Shown here in pieces: positions 54,151 to 63,887 of a DNA stretch of 64,000 nucleotides. Made by a program: the position numbers and the translations under genes. The DNA is from an uncultured Halomicronema sp. Its GTDB lineage: Bacteria > Cyanobacteriota > Cyanobacteriia > Phormidesmidales > Phormidesmidaceae. Position 1 is the stretch's first letter. Each line of letters begins with the position of its first letter. The notes beneath the pieces are model-generated. The model did no database searches and was not told the origin of the DNA. It saw nothing but the letters and a program-made list of their open reading frames with translations. The stretch is from NCBI GenBank assembly GCA_937899725.1, contig CALCCA010000075.1, positions 1 to 64,000 of the forward strand, in the 5' to 3' direction.

Positions 54151-55503
54151 TTAAAACACAAACTGCACCTGCACCTGCCAGTCTTCTTGATCGCGGACAA
54201 TCCACACGGCGCGGACAAATTCGCGCAGATAGACCCGCCTTTCCACCTCTGAAAGATCTTGCCAAAATTCCCGAGAAGAGAGGGTTTGGGCGATTTGCTT
54301 GAGGTTTTCGGGGGGCAGCTGCGATAGCTCTTGCTGCAGCCCTGAGAGTTCGCCCTGCAGCGTGTAGGTGCGGAGCTGAGCACTGGCCTCATCCAAAATG
54401 CCCTGCTGCTGCAACTCAGCAATCTGCGAGAGTACCTGCTGCTTGTGCTCCACCTGACTGACCAAACCTGCCTTAATGGCCCCCACCGGGGGTGTTGGCA
54501 AATTGTCCACAGCCTGCGGCAGTTGGGTGCAAATGGCGTCAATCGTCTGGGCCAGCACCGCATCAAAGGCGATCGCGCGGCACTTTTTTGCTCGATCGCA
54601 GGCCGTGGGCCGCAGATAGAGATATTCTCGCGTTTGTCGGGGTCGGGTGACCCGCGACACTTTGAGCTTGCTCTGGCAGGCTTGGCATTGAACGAGCCCC
54701 GCTAGCGATCGCCGCGCACTGACGGTCTTCGGCGGTAGCTTGCGATTGCGGCGCAGCAGGCGATCGACTTGGGCCGCTTCTTCTCGCGAAATTATGGCCG
54801 TGTGGGTATCGCGAATCACGCGACCGTCTTGATAGCGTGAATCACCGCGATAGACCGGGTGCAGCAACCAGCGTTGAGCCGTCGAGGCCGAGACTCGTTT
54901 ACCGTAGGTTTTTTCTAAATGGCGGGCCGACCCGCGAATCGAGCCGTAGAGAATAAAGTGCTCAAAAAAAGATTTCACCGCCGGGGCCGTGGCGCGATCG
55001 AGGGCATAGCGATAGCGACCTCGCCGATAGCCGTAGGGCGCGCGACCAGGGGGCGGCAAAATATTGACGCGGTTGCGGGCATGACCGGCGCGTAACTGTT
55101 GGCTGCGATGTTGCGCCAGGATAGTTTCGGCCAGCTGGGCTGTGCGATCGCGCTCGGCTGCCGCCGGATCGGCTTCTACTGCGGTACCTGGGAGGGAAGC
55201 GGCAGCGAGAGCTGGGGTGACATAGCTCTCGTCGATCGCCCTGATCGCCACGCCCTGTGTCTCCAACTGGTGGATCGTTTGCAGCACGGCGCTGAGGGAA
55301 TTGCCCAACTCACCCACCTGTCTGACATAGAGGCGATCGGGGGGCTGCTGCTGACAATCTTGCAGCAGACGCGCTAGTGCTGAGCGCCCCTCAATTTCGT
55401 CGAAGTGATCAATATAAAGACGGTCAATCGGCTGTCCAAAGCTAGCGGCATCGACCTCAGGGTCTAACGGCAAGCTAATGCAGGCATAGGCAACGATGAA
55501 CAT
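54151..55503 (-). CDS. Large serine recombinase homologue with degenerate active site
   Basis: A 450-residue protein of the large serine recombinase/resolvase family: N-terminal resolvase-like domain (about 1-110), a Recombinase domain (about 140-240; RAPYGYRRGRYRYALD, HPVYRGDSRYQDGRVIRDTH), a zinc ribbon (VQCQACQSKL...CDRAKKC) and a coiled coil near the end. The catalytic Ser is kept in VAYACIS, and one Arg in EIEGRSAL, but the normal R of the YxRxS motif is Cys, and the expected LDRLGRS motif reads VGELGNS, so the active-site Arg pair is missing. It resembles XisF-type proteins of cyanobacteria but may be inactive as a recombinase. ATG 55503. No att sites seen. Confidence 0.8.
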   Translation of the reverse strand: MFIVAYACISLPLDPEVDAASFGQPIDRLYIDHFDEIEGRSALARLLQDCQQQPPDRLYVRQVGELGNSLSAVLQTIHQLETQGVAIRAIDESYVTPALAAASLPGTAVEADPAAAERDRTAQLAETILAQHRSQQLRAGHARNRVNILPPPGRAPYGYRRGRYRYALDRATAPAVKSFFEHFILYGSIRGSARHLEKTYGKRVSASTAQRWLLHPVYRGDSRYQDGRVIRDTHTAIISREEAAQVDRLLRRNRKLPPKTVSARRSLAGLVQCQACQSKLKVSRVTRPRQTREYLYLRPTACDRAKKCRAIAFDAVLAQTIDAICTQLPQAVDNLPTPPVGAIKAGLVSQVEHKQQVLSQIAELQQQGILDEASAQLRTYTLQGELSGLQQELSQLPPENLKQIAQTLSSREFWQDLSEVERRVYLREFVRAVWIVRDQEDWQVQVQFVF

Positions 55504-55690
55504 GGTGGTCGATGACGATAATCCAGGCAGTCGAGTGAGCCGGTGAGCCGTTCCAGGGGGCACGAACTGCGTGACGCGACCAGGCCATGGGCAGGCTGGT
55601 CAAGGCAGGCGGGAATCCCCAGCGAAAATCTGCCCCTTCCTCACGGTAGGCCATTATCTTAAAGAGAGAACGCAATCACGTCGGGCAGTT

Positions 55691-56884
55691 ATGACTGAGT
55701 CAGCAAAACGGATTTGTATACTAGGCGGCGGTTTCGGCGGGCTTTACACCGCCCTACGGCTGAATTCGCTCCCGCAGAATGTCAGCGAGCCGACTGAAAT
55801 TGTGCTGATCGACCAGCGCGATCGCTTCCTTTTTTCGCCCTTACTCTACGAACTGGTGACCGGCGAGTTGGCCACCTGGGAAATCGCGCCGCCCTATGCC
55901 GAACTGCTGGCGGGCACGCAGATTCGCTTTGTGCAAACCAGCGTCGAGAGCGCGGATTTGGCGGCTCAACAGGTGCAGTTGGGCACCGGCGAAACGCTCG
56001 CCTATGATCGCCTGGTGCTGGCGCTGGGGGGCGAAACCCCGATGGATATGGTGTCAGGCGCGGCTGAGCATGCCATTCCCTTTCGCACGGTGGAAGATGC
56101 CCATCGTCTGCAGGAGCGACTGCGGGAACTCGAAACTTCCGAAGTGGACAAAGTTCGCGTGGCGGTGATTGGCGGCGGCTACAGCGGCGTCGAGCTGGCC
56201 TGCAAAGTGGCGGATCGTCTGGGCGATCGCGGGCGGGTGCGGCTGGTAGAACGCGCCGATGACATTCTGTTGACCTCCGCTGAGTTCAACCGCAAGGCGG
56301 CGCGAGATGCGCTGTCAGAGCGGGGGATCTGGCTGGATCTGGAAACCTCGGTGGAGGCTATCACTGCCGATACCCTGACGCTCAACTACCGCGAACAGGC
56401 CGATGAGCTGCCGGTGGATATTGTTCTCTGGACGGTGGGAACGCGGGTGGTGCCGCTATTACAGTCGCTGGATTTGCCGCGCAACGAGCGTCAGCAGATT
56501 CAAGTCGAGCCCTCTTTACAGGTGGTGGGGCATCCCGAGATTTTTGCTCTGGGGGATCTGGCCGATTGCAAAGACGCCTCGGGTCAGCAGGTGCCGAATA
56601 CGGCTCAGTCCGCTCTGCAGCAAGCTGACTACGTCGGCTGGAATCTCTGGGCCTCCCTCAGCGATCGCCCGTTGCTGCCCTTCCGCTATCAGCACTTGGG
56701 CGAAATGATGACCCTGGGCATCGAAAACGCTACACTAAGCGGCCTAGGCTTGCGATTAGAAGGGCCGCTGGCCCATGTGGCCCGCCGGTTGACCTATCTG
56801 TATCGCATGCCAACGGTAAATCATCAAATTCGCGTGGGCCTGAACTGGATTCAGCAACCCCTGCGCGACCTGTTGTCTGTGTAG
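55691..56884 (+). CDS. ndbB: Type II NADH dehydrogenase, NdbB/NDC1-like
   Basis: A 397-residue flavoprotein. FAD motif ICILGGGFGGLYTALRL at the start, NAD(P)H motif VAVIGGGYSGVELACKVADR near residue 160, then LWTVGTRVVPLL and IFALGDLADCKDASGQQVP, and LGEMMTLGIENATLSGLG near the end. 'LLYELVTGELATWEIAPP' near residue 55 fits the NdbB/NDC1 branch, which in Synechocystis and Arabidopsis reduces demethylphylloquinone for vitamin K1 synthesis. Other type II NADH dehydrogenases are possible. The frame is open 40 codons further; ATG 55691 is at the family start. It is 7 bases before a HAD hydrolase gene and probably cotranscribed. Confidence 0.87.
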   Translation: MTESAKRICILGGGFGGLYTALRLNSLPQNVSEPTEIVLIDQRDRFLFSPLLYELVTGELATWEIAPPYAELLAGTQIRFVQTSVESADLAAQQVQLGTGETLAYDRLVLALGGETPMDMVSGAAEHAIPFRTVEDAHRLQERLRELETSEVDKVRVAVIGGGYSGVELACKVADRLGDRGRVRLVERADDILLTSAEFNRKAARDALSERGIWLDLETSVEAITADTLTLNYREQADELPVDIVLWTVGTRVVPLLQSLDLPRNERQQIQVEPSLQVVGHPEIFALGDLADCKDASGQQVPNTAQSALQQADYVGWNLWASLSDRPLLPFRYQHLGEMMTLGIENATLSGLGLRLEGPLAHVARRLTYLYRMPTVNHQIRVGLNWIQQPLRDLLSV

Positions 56885-56891
56885 CGATCGC

Positions 56892-57554
56892 ATGCAAACC
56901 CCTAAAGTGATCTTTATTGACGCCGTCGGCACGTTATTTGGCGTCGTCGGTTCGGTCGGTCAAGCCTATGCTGAGGTGGCCCAGCGGCACGGTGTCGAAG
57001 CGGAGCCCCAAGCGTTGAATGATGCCTTCTTTAAGCATTTTCAGGCGGCTGACCCGATGGCGTTTCCCGGTGTGGAGACGACCCATATCCCGGCGCAAGA
57101 GTATGCCTGGTGGCAGGCGATCGCCGAAAAAACCTTCGGCGACGTGGGTATCAAAGATCAGTTCACCGATTTTGCCGCCTTTTTTGCGGACCTCTACGCC
57201 TACTTTGCTGGGGCGGATCCCTGGGTGGTCTATCCCGACGCTTACCATTCGCTAGAGCGCTGGCGGGCCAAAGACATTGAGCTGGGCATCATCTCGAATT
57301 TTGACTCGCGCATTTACACCGTTTTAGATTCGCTGGCGCTGGCTGATTTCTTCACCACCATCACCATCTCGACGGAAGTCGGCGCGGCCAAGCCGGATCC
57401 GCAGATTTTTGCCGCTGCTTTGAAAAAGCATGGTTGTGACCCCAGTGATGCCTGGCATGTGGGCGATAGTCAGACGGATGATTATGAAGGGGCGAAGGCG
57501 GCGGGGCTACGCGGCATCTGGCTGCAGCGATCGGAGGGCGTTCTGGAAAGCTAA
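56892..57554 (+). CDS. HAD-superfamily hydrolase (REG-2/HDHD3-like)
   Basis: A 220-residue HAD phosphatase. Motif I is VIFIDAVGTLF with the nucleophile Asp (10), in the REG-2-like form where the usual second Asp is Val; motif II is LGIISNFDSRI, motif III the Lys in GAAKPDPQIF, motif IV WHVGDSQTDDYEGAKAAG. The cap domain is between (about 20-95). Variant 'DAVGTL' is known from REG-2/HDHD3-type proteins whose substrates are uncertain. It lies 7 bases after ndbB in the same direction. ATG 56892. Confidence 0.88.
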   Translation: MQTPKVIFIDAVGTLFGVVGSVGQAYAEVAQRHGVEAEPQALNDAFFKHFQAADPMAFPGVETTHIPAQEYAWWQAIAEKTFGDVGIKDQFTDFAAFFADLYAYFAGADPWVVYPDAYHSLERWRAKDIELGIISNFDSRIYTVLDSLALADFFTTITISTEVGAAKPDPQIFAAALKKHGCDPSDAWHVGDSQTDDYEGAKAAGLRGIWLQRSEGVLES

Positions 57555-57643
57555 AACAACCACATAAATGGCTTAATCAGAGCGCAGGGTATGTCGCGGC
57601 TTTAGCTCAACGCACCACTAGAGCTGAATTAGTTTAATGCCTT

Positions 57644-59329
57644 CTACACGACTTCAGTTGTTTGACCATATTTCTCAAGTCTTAAGGTTTCACGATACTC
57701 AGCAGCTTCAGCCTTAAGGGTCCAATGAACGCTATAGCCGGATTCTTCAACGATGGCCTTGATTGAAGTCACTGGAACTCTGAAAAATTCCTTCCTAGGA
57801 TTAATCTTATTCACCCGATTTTTTTCGAGCAACTCGTGAAGTTTCTTTTCCAAAGCAGGGGCATCAGAGGAAAAGACCATTGCATGGACATCAAATCCAA
57901 ATGGAACGGAGGCATCGCCTAATTCTTTTACGCGATCCATAGGTTCTAATCGTCTAGTAAGACCTACTTTAAAGACTTCTTCTCCAAAAGAACCTATATT
58001 CGAGATGATATAAACATGTCCTTGCTTGGTTTGTTGGGCCATAGACATTGCTCTTTCTCCTTTTGTATAAGCTTCTTCTAAGTTACTTCTAAGCTGTGCA
58101 ATCTCAGCTTCATATTTAGAGCGTTCCTCTTCGGCTGCTGACAAAAGCTTACTTTCAGCGTCTTTCATGGCTTGTTGAATTAAACGCTCTTCTTTTTCAG
58201 CATCTTTTCGAGCCTTTTCATATTCACGCTTGGCTCTCTCTTCTTCTCTTATTTGTTCTTTAATACGTCGTTGTTCTTCTCGATCCTCTTGTTTTATTTT
58301 TTGAGCAATGGTAGCCCATTTAAGCTGTTCCAATGTGGCATCCAAATAGGCTTTGCTGATATGCGCATCACGAAATGCTTTTCCATTATGATTTACAATG
58401 TTGTAAACATCTATAATCTGCTCTTCTAACTTGTCGTGATTGTGAGGCTTCACTTGAGACATAATGCTATCAACTTTTCCATTGAATGCATCGAGAACAA
58501 ATTCAATAGCTGTCCTCCTTCGATAATCTTCCACATAACTACAATCTGCTGCTTGGTTGTTTGTTAGCAAAGACTTTATAAGTGTTTTTGTTTGAGAAAG
58601 CTTTTGACCTGCTTCTTTGAAATCGTATTCCTCCATTAAATTTTCTATAATTGGCCGGTTAGGAGATAAGTACTCGTCACCGTATCCCTTGATAAGATTT
58701 CGCATGGCCTTTTCTACTGCTTCAAATTGTTCGGCATTCTCCTTCGCATCTAAGGCTGAGCCTGCAATCTCTTCAGCTCTTATTTTTGCCGTTTTTTCTA
58801 TTTCATAGGCTAGCTCATGTGCTTCAGAAAGCTTGTCTTCTGCTTTGGCATATATTTCTTTCGCTTTGTCTCTCACTTTTGAAATTTCAGATTTAGAGAA
58901 AATCTTGGATTCTGCTAATTCAGCTTCCGCCTGTTCTTGTATTTTCTCTGCTTTCTTTCTGGCCTTATCAATTTCAAGTTGACTTAGTGAAGTAGCTTCG
59001 CTTAACTTTGATTGATACTCAGCTTGTATAGAAGACTTCAGCTTCAAAGCTTCTGCTTTAATACGATTAGCTTCGTCTTCAATGTTGACAATATGTTGAT
59101 ATTTTACTAGCCTCTCTAGAGCATTCTTTTGATTAGAAATTTGCTTCTCTATAGATTCTTTATATGCTGAAAATCGTTTTTCTAATTCTCTGAAATTTCC
59201 TATCGACAAACCCAACTTATTGCGTAATATAAAAACATAGATAGACAGTGAAACTAATGCAACAAAAAGTAAATAAGCCATATCTTTACCTGAAGACTTT
59301 CCAGCAACTGCCTCAAGCAAGTTAGACAA
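57644..59329 (-). CDS. Coiled-coil protein with DUF4041 and GIY-YIG-like (MUG113) domain
   Basis: A 561-residue protein. One N-terminal helix (about 18-36) anchors it to the membrane; a long coiled coil (about 50-215) follows, then a DUF4041-type region (about 215-350), a second coiled coil (about 345-430), and a C-terminal GIY-YIG-like domain (about 440-535): GHVYIISNIGSFGEEVFKVG, LTRRLEPMDRVKELGDASVP, and HAMVFSSDAPALEKKLHELL with FFRV. This DUF4041 plus T5orf172/MUG113 architecture occurs in phages, prophages and defence regions. The membrane anchor is uncommon. The gene is AT-rich, lacks GCGATCGC sites and contrasts with its neighbours. ATG 59329. Confidence 0.8.
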   Translation of the reverse strand: MSNLLEAVAGKSSGKDMAYLLFVALVSLSIYVFILRNKLGLSIGNFRELEKRFSAYKESIEKQISNQKNALERLVKYQHIVNIEDEANRIKAEALKLKSSIQAEYQSKLSEATSLSQLEIDKARKKAEKIQEQAEAELAESKIFSKSEISKVRDKAKEIYAKAEDKLSEAHELAYEIEKTAKIRAEEIAGSALDAKENAEQFEAVEKAMRNLIKGYGDEYLSPNRPIIENLMEEYDFKEAGQKLSQTKTLIKSLLTNNQAADCSYVEDYRRRTAIEFVLDAFNGKVDSIMSQVKPHNHDKLEEQIIDVYNIVNHNGKAFRDAHISKAYLDATLEQLKWATIAQKIKQEDREEQRRIKEQIREEERAKREYEKARKDAEKEERLIQQAMKDAESKLLSAAEEERSKYEAEIAQLRSNLEEAYTKGERAMSMAQQTKQGHVYIISNIGSFGEEVFKVGLTRRLEPMDRVKELGDASVPFGFDVHAMVFSSDAPALEKKLHELLEKNRVNKINPRKEFFRVPVTSIKAIVEESGYSVHWTLKAEAAEYRETLRLEKYGQTTEVV

Positions 59330-59580
59330 TGCCTAATTCTGCTTTCGGTCGATATCTAGCTTATTCAGAATTCCCCAGAAAAACTTCATGAGGACATTAA
59401 TTAGTGGCTGCTTAACAATATAAGTGAGTGGCAAAGATGAGATGACTACCTGAATAGTTGCTCTATGCCGCAACTTATACATTTAGGTCGGTAGATAAAT
59501 CTGGGAAGCAGCAAGAGCTTCGGGCACTCACGGGAGGCGCAGTGCTTGCAAAAAGGACTTAGTTTCCAGATTGGAGACCA

Positions 59581-62500
59581 TTACAGACCATTGCCAATCA
59601 AAATGAACGGTGCCCAGTAGTAGGGATGGGTGAGCTGGGCACCCGCGCGCAATTGTTCGCCGCCGGGAGTATTCACCACACCTAGCCCGCCGCGATCGCC
59701 CCCCAAGGTCTCAAAATCACCCGTCAGCATCGCCAACTGCGCCTGCCGTAGCGCTTCTGCCTTGCTCAGTCCCGTTTCTAACGCACTGTAAAAGGCCGAC
59801 ATCAACGCCTGTGTGCCGCCATCATCCACCACCCACAGCGACGCCACTACCGCTTTGGCCCCGCGCCGCTGAAACTGATACCCCAGGCCCAAAATCTGCT
59901 CACCGCTGTTGTCGTAGCCGCCGAGCCCGGTTTCGCAGGCGCTCAACACCACCAGGTCGATATTGGCCAGCGACAGATCTTCAATGCCTTTGAGCGTCAG
60001 CGTGTCGCCATTGCCAAAGAGAATAAACGACGCCTCCGGATCGCCGGGGACAAAATCGGCATGGGTGGCAAAATGCAGCACGTTCGCGCCCCCCAATTCC
60101 GCCTCAATAGTGGCGCGATCGAAGCCGTCATTAAAGAGGGGCGTGATGTTGCCGAGCATGTCAGCCAGTTGTTCCACCTCTTGACCGGCAAACCAGAGCC
60201 CCCGGTAGTTTTGCCCCCGCACCGAATAGGCCACTGACTGATCGGCAAAGGCCCCCGCCAAGACGCGCGGGGTGGCCTGCGGGGCGGTATCAATCTCCGT
60301 CAGCGATTCGGCAGTGATGTTGTTGACGCGAAACCGTTCGACCAGCCAGCGATCGCCATCATGCAGCGCCGCTAAGGGGACATAGCGCAAGGCCCCATCC
60401 GGGGAGTAGAGAATCGTGTCTACCCCAGCGGCGGCGAGATCCGCTTCAAGCGGTTCCACCAACCAACGATAGAGCTGTTGAGCTGGCCCCGTGGCATCGG
60501 CAGCGGGGTCGCCCAGCGCTTGGCGGAACGCTTGCACAGCGGTGTTGATATCTTCGCGACCCACCCCTTCAACCGTCCGGTGAATCGGTTCTTGATCGGG
60601 GGTGGTAATGACGAGTTCGAGGCGATCTTCCAGAATCAGCGGATAAAACAGCACCGCATCTAAGTTGGCCAGATTATCCCGCAGGCCCGATAACGCTTCG
60701 AGCGAGAGAGATTGGCGTAGCTCTTGGCGGCTGAGCTGATCCAGCGCCGACTGCACGACGTCGCTGTCCACAAAAGCATTGAACTGTTGGGTGAGTTCTT
60801 TTTGCAGTTCGGTCAGCTGCAGCCGTCGGGCTTCTTCTTCGGGGGTGATGCCGCCTGCGGTTTTCAAGACATTCAGCTCAACGAGTTCGCGGCCCAGGGT
60901 AATGGCATCGGCCTGCAAGTCTTGGTAGCGGGCCAAAATTTCGGCTTCTGGCTGCCAATATTCGATGCCACTGGCTGTTTGGGCATTGCCCCGCACGTTA
61001 TTCAAATACTCATTCAGCTCTTGCACCTTCAGCAGATCCAGCACCCGCTGGGCCTCTAGCACGCGATCTTCTTGTAGGAGTAAATCGGCGAGGTCACGAT
61101 AGCTGCTCGCGATCGAGTCCGTGTAGGAATTTTGCAGGGTCTGATCGAGCCCTTGCAGGTTGCCGCGAATCTCCTCAAACGTATTAATGGATTGCTTATA
61201 AAACAGAATCGCCAGTTCTGGCCGGTCGGTATTTTCAAAGGCCCAGCCCAAATTAGAGAGTGACGTGGCCTTACCGACGGGATCACCAATCTGTTCTCGA
61301 ACCACCAACGACTGCTCTAAGTACGAAATCGCCTGATCAAACCGTTCTAGATTTAAGTTGAGCACCCCTAAATTATTCAGCGAGGTGGCCTCTAATTTGG
61401 GCGAGCCCAGGCGTCGATTAATGACTAAGCTTTGCTCATAGGCCGATAGCGCTTGGTCGTACTGGCTCAAATTGTCGTGGGCTAAGCCCAAATTCAGTAA
61501 AAAAGCGGCTTCTGAAGCGGCCAGCTCTAAGCCTTGAATGATCTCTAAGGCTTGTTCAAAGATCGCCAGGGCCTGAGCATCTTCTTCCATCTGTAAATAG
61601 ACGATGCCCATGCCGTTCAGCGCATCCGCCTTTTGCGCCGTCGCGTCGAGGCCGACGATCGTCGTCTGCAAAAAATGATGAATGTCGACAGCTTGCTGAT
61701 AATATTCCAGCGCTTGAGGATAATCCCCCAAATTTTCATAGGTGCTGCCAATACCCTGCAGGGCCGATGCCTCAAAAAACATCAGTCCTAGATCGGGTTC
61801 AGCCGTCTGATAGTCTCGACTGAGGGCCAAGGCATTTTGACTTGACCTCAGGCTTTTTTCATACTCGCCCAAAATGTTGTAAACAATGCTGCTGTTATTT
61901 AAAACAGCGATCTGCGTGTTGAAATTGCCCTCTATTTCTGCCTGGTCAAAGGCTCGTTGATAATAGTCTAAGCTGGTTTCATACTCATCTAAATCGCTAT
62001 AGACGTTGGCAATTTCGCCCAAGATTAAAGACTCTTCCAGCGTCTGCATCGAGTCCTCAACTTGCTGGGCTAATACGAGCGCTGCTTGAAATGTTGTGAG
62101 CGCTTCTGCGAAGTAGCCTTTGGTGCGCTGCAGTTGGCCGATACCGACTCGGGCGGTCAGTTCTCTATCGGGGTCGGTTAATTCCTGGCTCAGCGTGATC
62201 GTCTCTTCAAAGGCGGCGAGGCTGGCTTCATACCGGCCTACTTCGCCCAACAAGATGGCGAGACTGTTTAATTCAGTCATGAAGTAGGGCGAAGGGGGCA
62301 GTTCTCGCAGGGCCGCGATCGCTTGTTCTGTATAAAACAGTTCGTTGAGCTTATCGCCTTGTTGGTAATAAACGTCTGAAATGCCACTCGACGAGACCGC
62401 TCGACCAATGAACTTGGCCTCTTGCATTTCGGGGATCTCTGGCAGTGCGTCAAACGTAGCGATCGCCGTTTCATGGGCCGCGATCGCCGCCTCATAATTC

Positions 62501-63537
62501 TGGATTTGCGAATGCCCTAAACCGACGAAATACCATCCGTACCCTAATACAGACGAACTCCCTGGACCTTGATCACTGTCAACAAATTGTTTGAAATAGT
62601 CGAGCCCCGTTTCGTATTGACCTTGTTCGTAGTAGGCGATGCCGATCAGATAGAGCGCCCCGGCTGCTTCCGACTGATCACCGATTTCCCGATAGAGACC
62701 TAAAGCTTGCTCGTAAGCGGCGATCGCCTCGGCATAATTGCCCTGTTCAACGAAGTGCTCACCCTGCGTAATTAGCTGACCGGCAGCCGAGGCTTGAATA
62801 TTGTGATTGTCAGCCTGGGTGGGAATAATGCTGAGCTGATAATTGCCCCCCTCGCCCTCATACAGGGCATTGGCTAATACCTGATACCTGCTGGTTTCGG
62901 GCAACACCAGCACAATCGCTGAATTTGTATCAGCGTTATTAATATCGTCGTTAGTAAACAGGTTTTCGCCCGCACTATTTTGCAGAATCAAGTAGGTATC
63001 AAAATCGGCGCTGGTCAAGGTGAGCACAACGGCTTGTCCGGCTTCACCCTCAAAGGTGTAGCGGTCGTATAGCGTGTTGTCATTAAGAAGCTCGTCCCCC
63101 TTTTCCAGACGGCCCGCCACGTCGAGAATGACGTCGCCATCGTCGGTCGTCTGCTTCGTTTGGGCGGCGGGCAGCGGCGCTGCCACCGTCACCGGTAGGG
63201 TCTTGGTTAGAACGGACTCTTTGTGTCGGCTGGCCTTGATCAGATCCAGCGCGTCTCGGCGCGATCGCAAACGAACGGCCTCTGCCTGGCTCAGGTCGCT
63301 GACCCAATTCGGCTGCTGACCCCAGTGACGGGTCCCCAAACTTGAAGTCGGATAGCCCGCATGAGATGCCTCTGGCCCGCTCGGTGAGGTCTGGGGATGA
63401 GCGGTTGCAATATTATGAAAGGCTCTAGGCGATCGCTCACGCTCCGCTAAACCTTGAGCCACAGTCGGTCGCGGGCTAGCCGGAATAGCCACAGCAGCGG
63501 CAGTCAGCAAACTCAGCCACTTGATCAATAGAGACAT
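59581..63537 (-). CDS. Exported PPC-TPR-CHAT protein
   Basis: A 1318-residue protein. Residues 1-28 are a signal peptide (ASPRPTVAQG). Next a bacterial pre-peptidase C-terminal (PPC)-like beta domain (about 130-235; VILDVAGRLEKGDELLNDNT, YRYTFEGEAGQ-like, FDTYLILQNS), then some 15 TPR units (about 250-800; AIAAYEQALGLYREIGDQSE, ALEYYQQAVDI, ALSAYEQSLVINRRLGSPKL), then a C-terminal CHAT caspase-like peptidase domain (about 1080-1318) with the catalytic His in LHFATHADF and Cys in VLSACETGLGG. Both residues are present. Cyanobacteria carry many TPR-CHAT proteins; a secreted one is notable. The frame is open upstream, but ATG 63537 directly precedes the signal peptide. Confidence 0.88.
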   Translation of the reverse strand: MSLLIKWLSLLTAAAVAIPASPRPTVAQGLAERERSPRAFHNIATAHPQTSPSGPEASHAGYPTSSLGTRHWGQQPNWVSDLSQAEAVRLRSRRDALDLIKASRHKESVLTKTLPVTVAAPLPAAQTKQTTDDGDVILDVAGRLEKGDELLNDNTLYDRYTFEGEAGQAVVLTLTSADFDTYLILQNSAGENLFTNDDINNADTNSAIVLVLPETSRYQVLANALYEGEGGNYQLSIIPTQADNHNIQASAAGQLITQGEHFVEQGNYAEAIAAYEQALGLYREIGDQSEAAGALYLIGIAYYEQGQYETGLDYFKQFVDSDQGPGSSSVLGYGWYFVGLGHSQIQNYEAAIAAHETAIATFDALPEIPEMQEAKFIGRAVSSSGISDVYYQQGDKLNELFYTEQAIAALRELPPSPYFMTELNSLAILLGEVGRYEASLAAFEETITLSQELTDPDRELTARVGIGQLQRTKGYFAEALTTFQAALVLAQQVEDSMQTLEESLILGEIANVYSDLDEYETSLDYYQRAFDQAEIEGNFNTQIAVLNNSSIVYNILGEYEKSLRSSQNALALSRDYQTAEPDLGLMFFEASALQGIGSTYENLGDYPQALEYYQQAVDIHHFLQTTIVGLDATAQKADALNGMGIVYLQMEEDAQALAIFEQALEIIQGLELAASEAAFLLNLGLAHDNLSQYDQALSAYEQSLVINRRLGSPKLEATSLNNLGVLNLNLERFDQAISYLEQSLVVREQIGDPVGKATSLSNLGWAFENTDRPELAILFYKQSINTFEEIRGNLQGLDQTLQNSYTDSIASSYRDLADLLLQEDRVLEAQRVLDLLKVQELNEYLNNVRGNAQTASGIEYWQPEAEILARYQDLQADAITLGRELVELNVLKTAGGITPEEEARRLQLTELQKELTQQFNAFVDSDVVQSALDQLSRQELRQSLSLEALSGLRDNLANLDAVLFYPLILEDRLELVITTPDQEPIHRTVEGVGREDINTAVQAFRQALGDPAADATGPAQQLYRWLVEPLEADLAAAGVDTILYSPDGALRYVPLAALHDGDRWLVERFRVNNITAESLTEIDTAPQATPRVLAGAFADQSVAYSVRGQNYRGLWFAGQEVEQLADMLGNITPLFNDGFDRATIEAELGGANVLHFATHADFVPGDPEASFILFGNGDTLTLKGIEDLSLANIDLVVLSACETGLGGYDNSGEQILGLGYQFQRRGAKAVVASLWVVDDGGTQALMSAFYSALETGLSKAEALRQAQLAMLTGDFETLGGDRGGLGVVNTPGGEQLRAGAQLTHPYYWAPFILIGNGL

Positions 63538-63887
63538 CTTACTTGGGGTAAAACTGACACCAGCATATAACCCTGATTCGGGTCTATTTTGGCACTTTTC
63601 TACCATCTTCGGGTTGATTGGACTCAGCCTCATCAGGAGGGCCATTGGAGTATTTTTTAACCCAACTTGGTGGGGAATGCCGGGGTATTGCGATCTCGTC
63701 GTCACCTCAGATAGCTTGAGGCTGTCGCCTATAGCGTCAGATTCCAGCCTACTATCGCCCTGTTGATTCCAGCCCAGTTAGCGGCATGGTGATCCAACGT
63801 CATCAAGCTTTTCCCGAAACGCGATGTCTCAAGCTTGAAACTAAAAAATGCAGTCTTCACAAACCATAAGTAGACAAGGACTTGGCT
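63538..63887. other. Intergenic region between divergent genes
   Basis: 350 bases between the CHAT gene (minus) and the partial lipoprotein gene (plus). Both promoters should be here. An 81-codon frame on the plus strand overlaps the CHAT gene start and is not supported. Confidence 0.4.
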
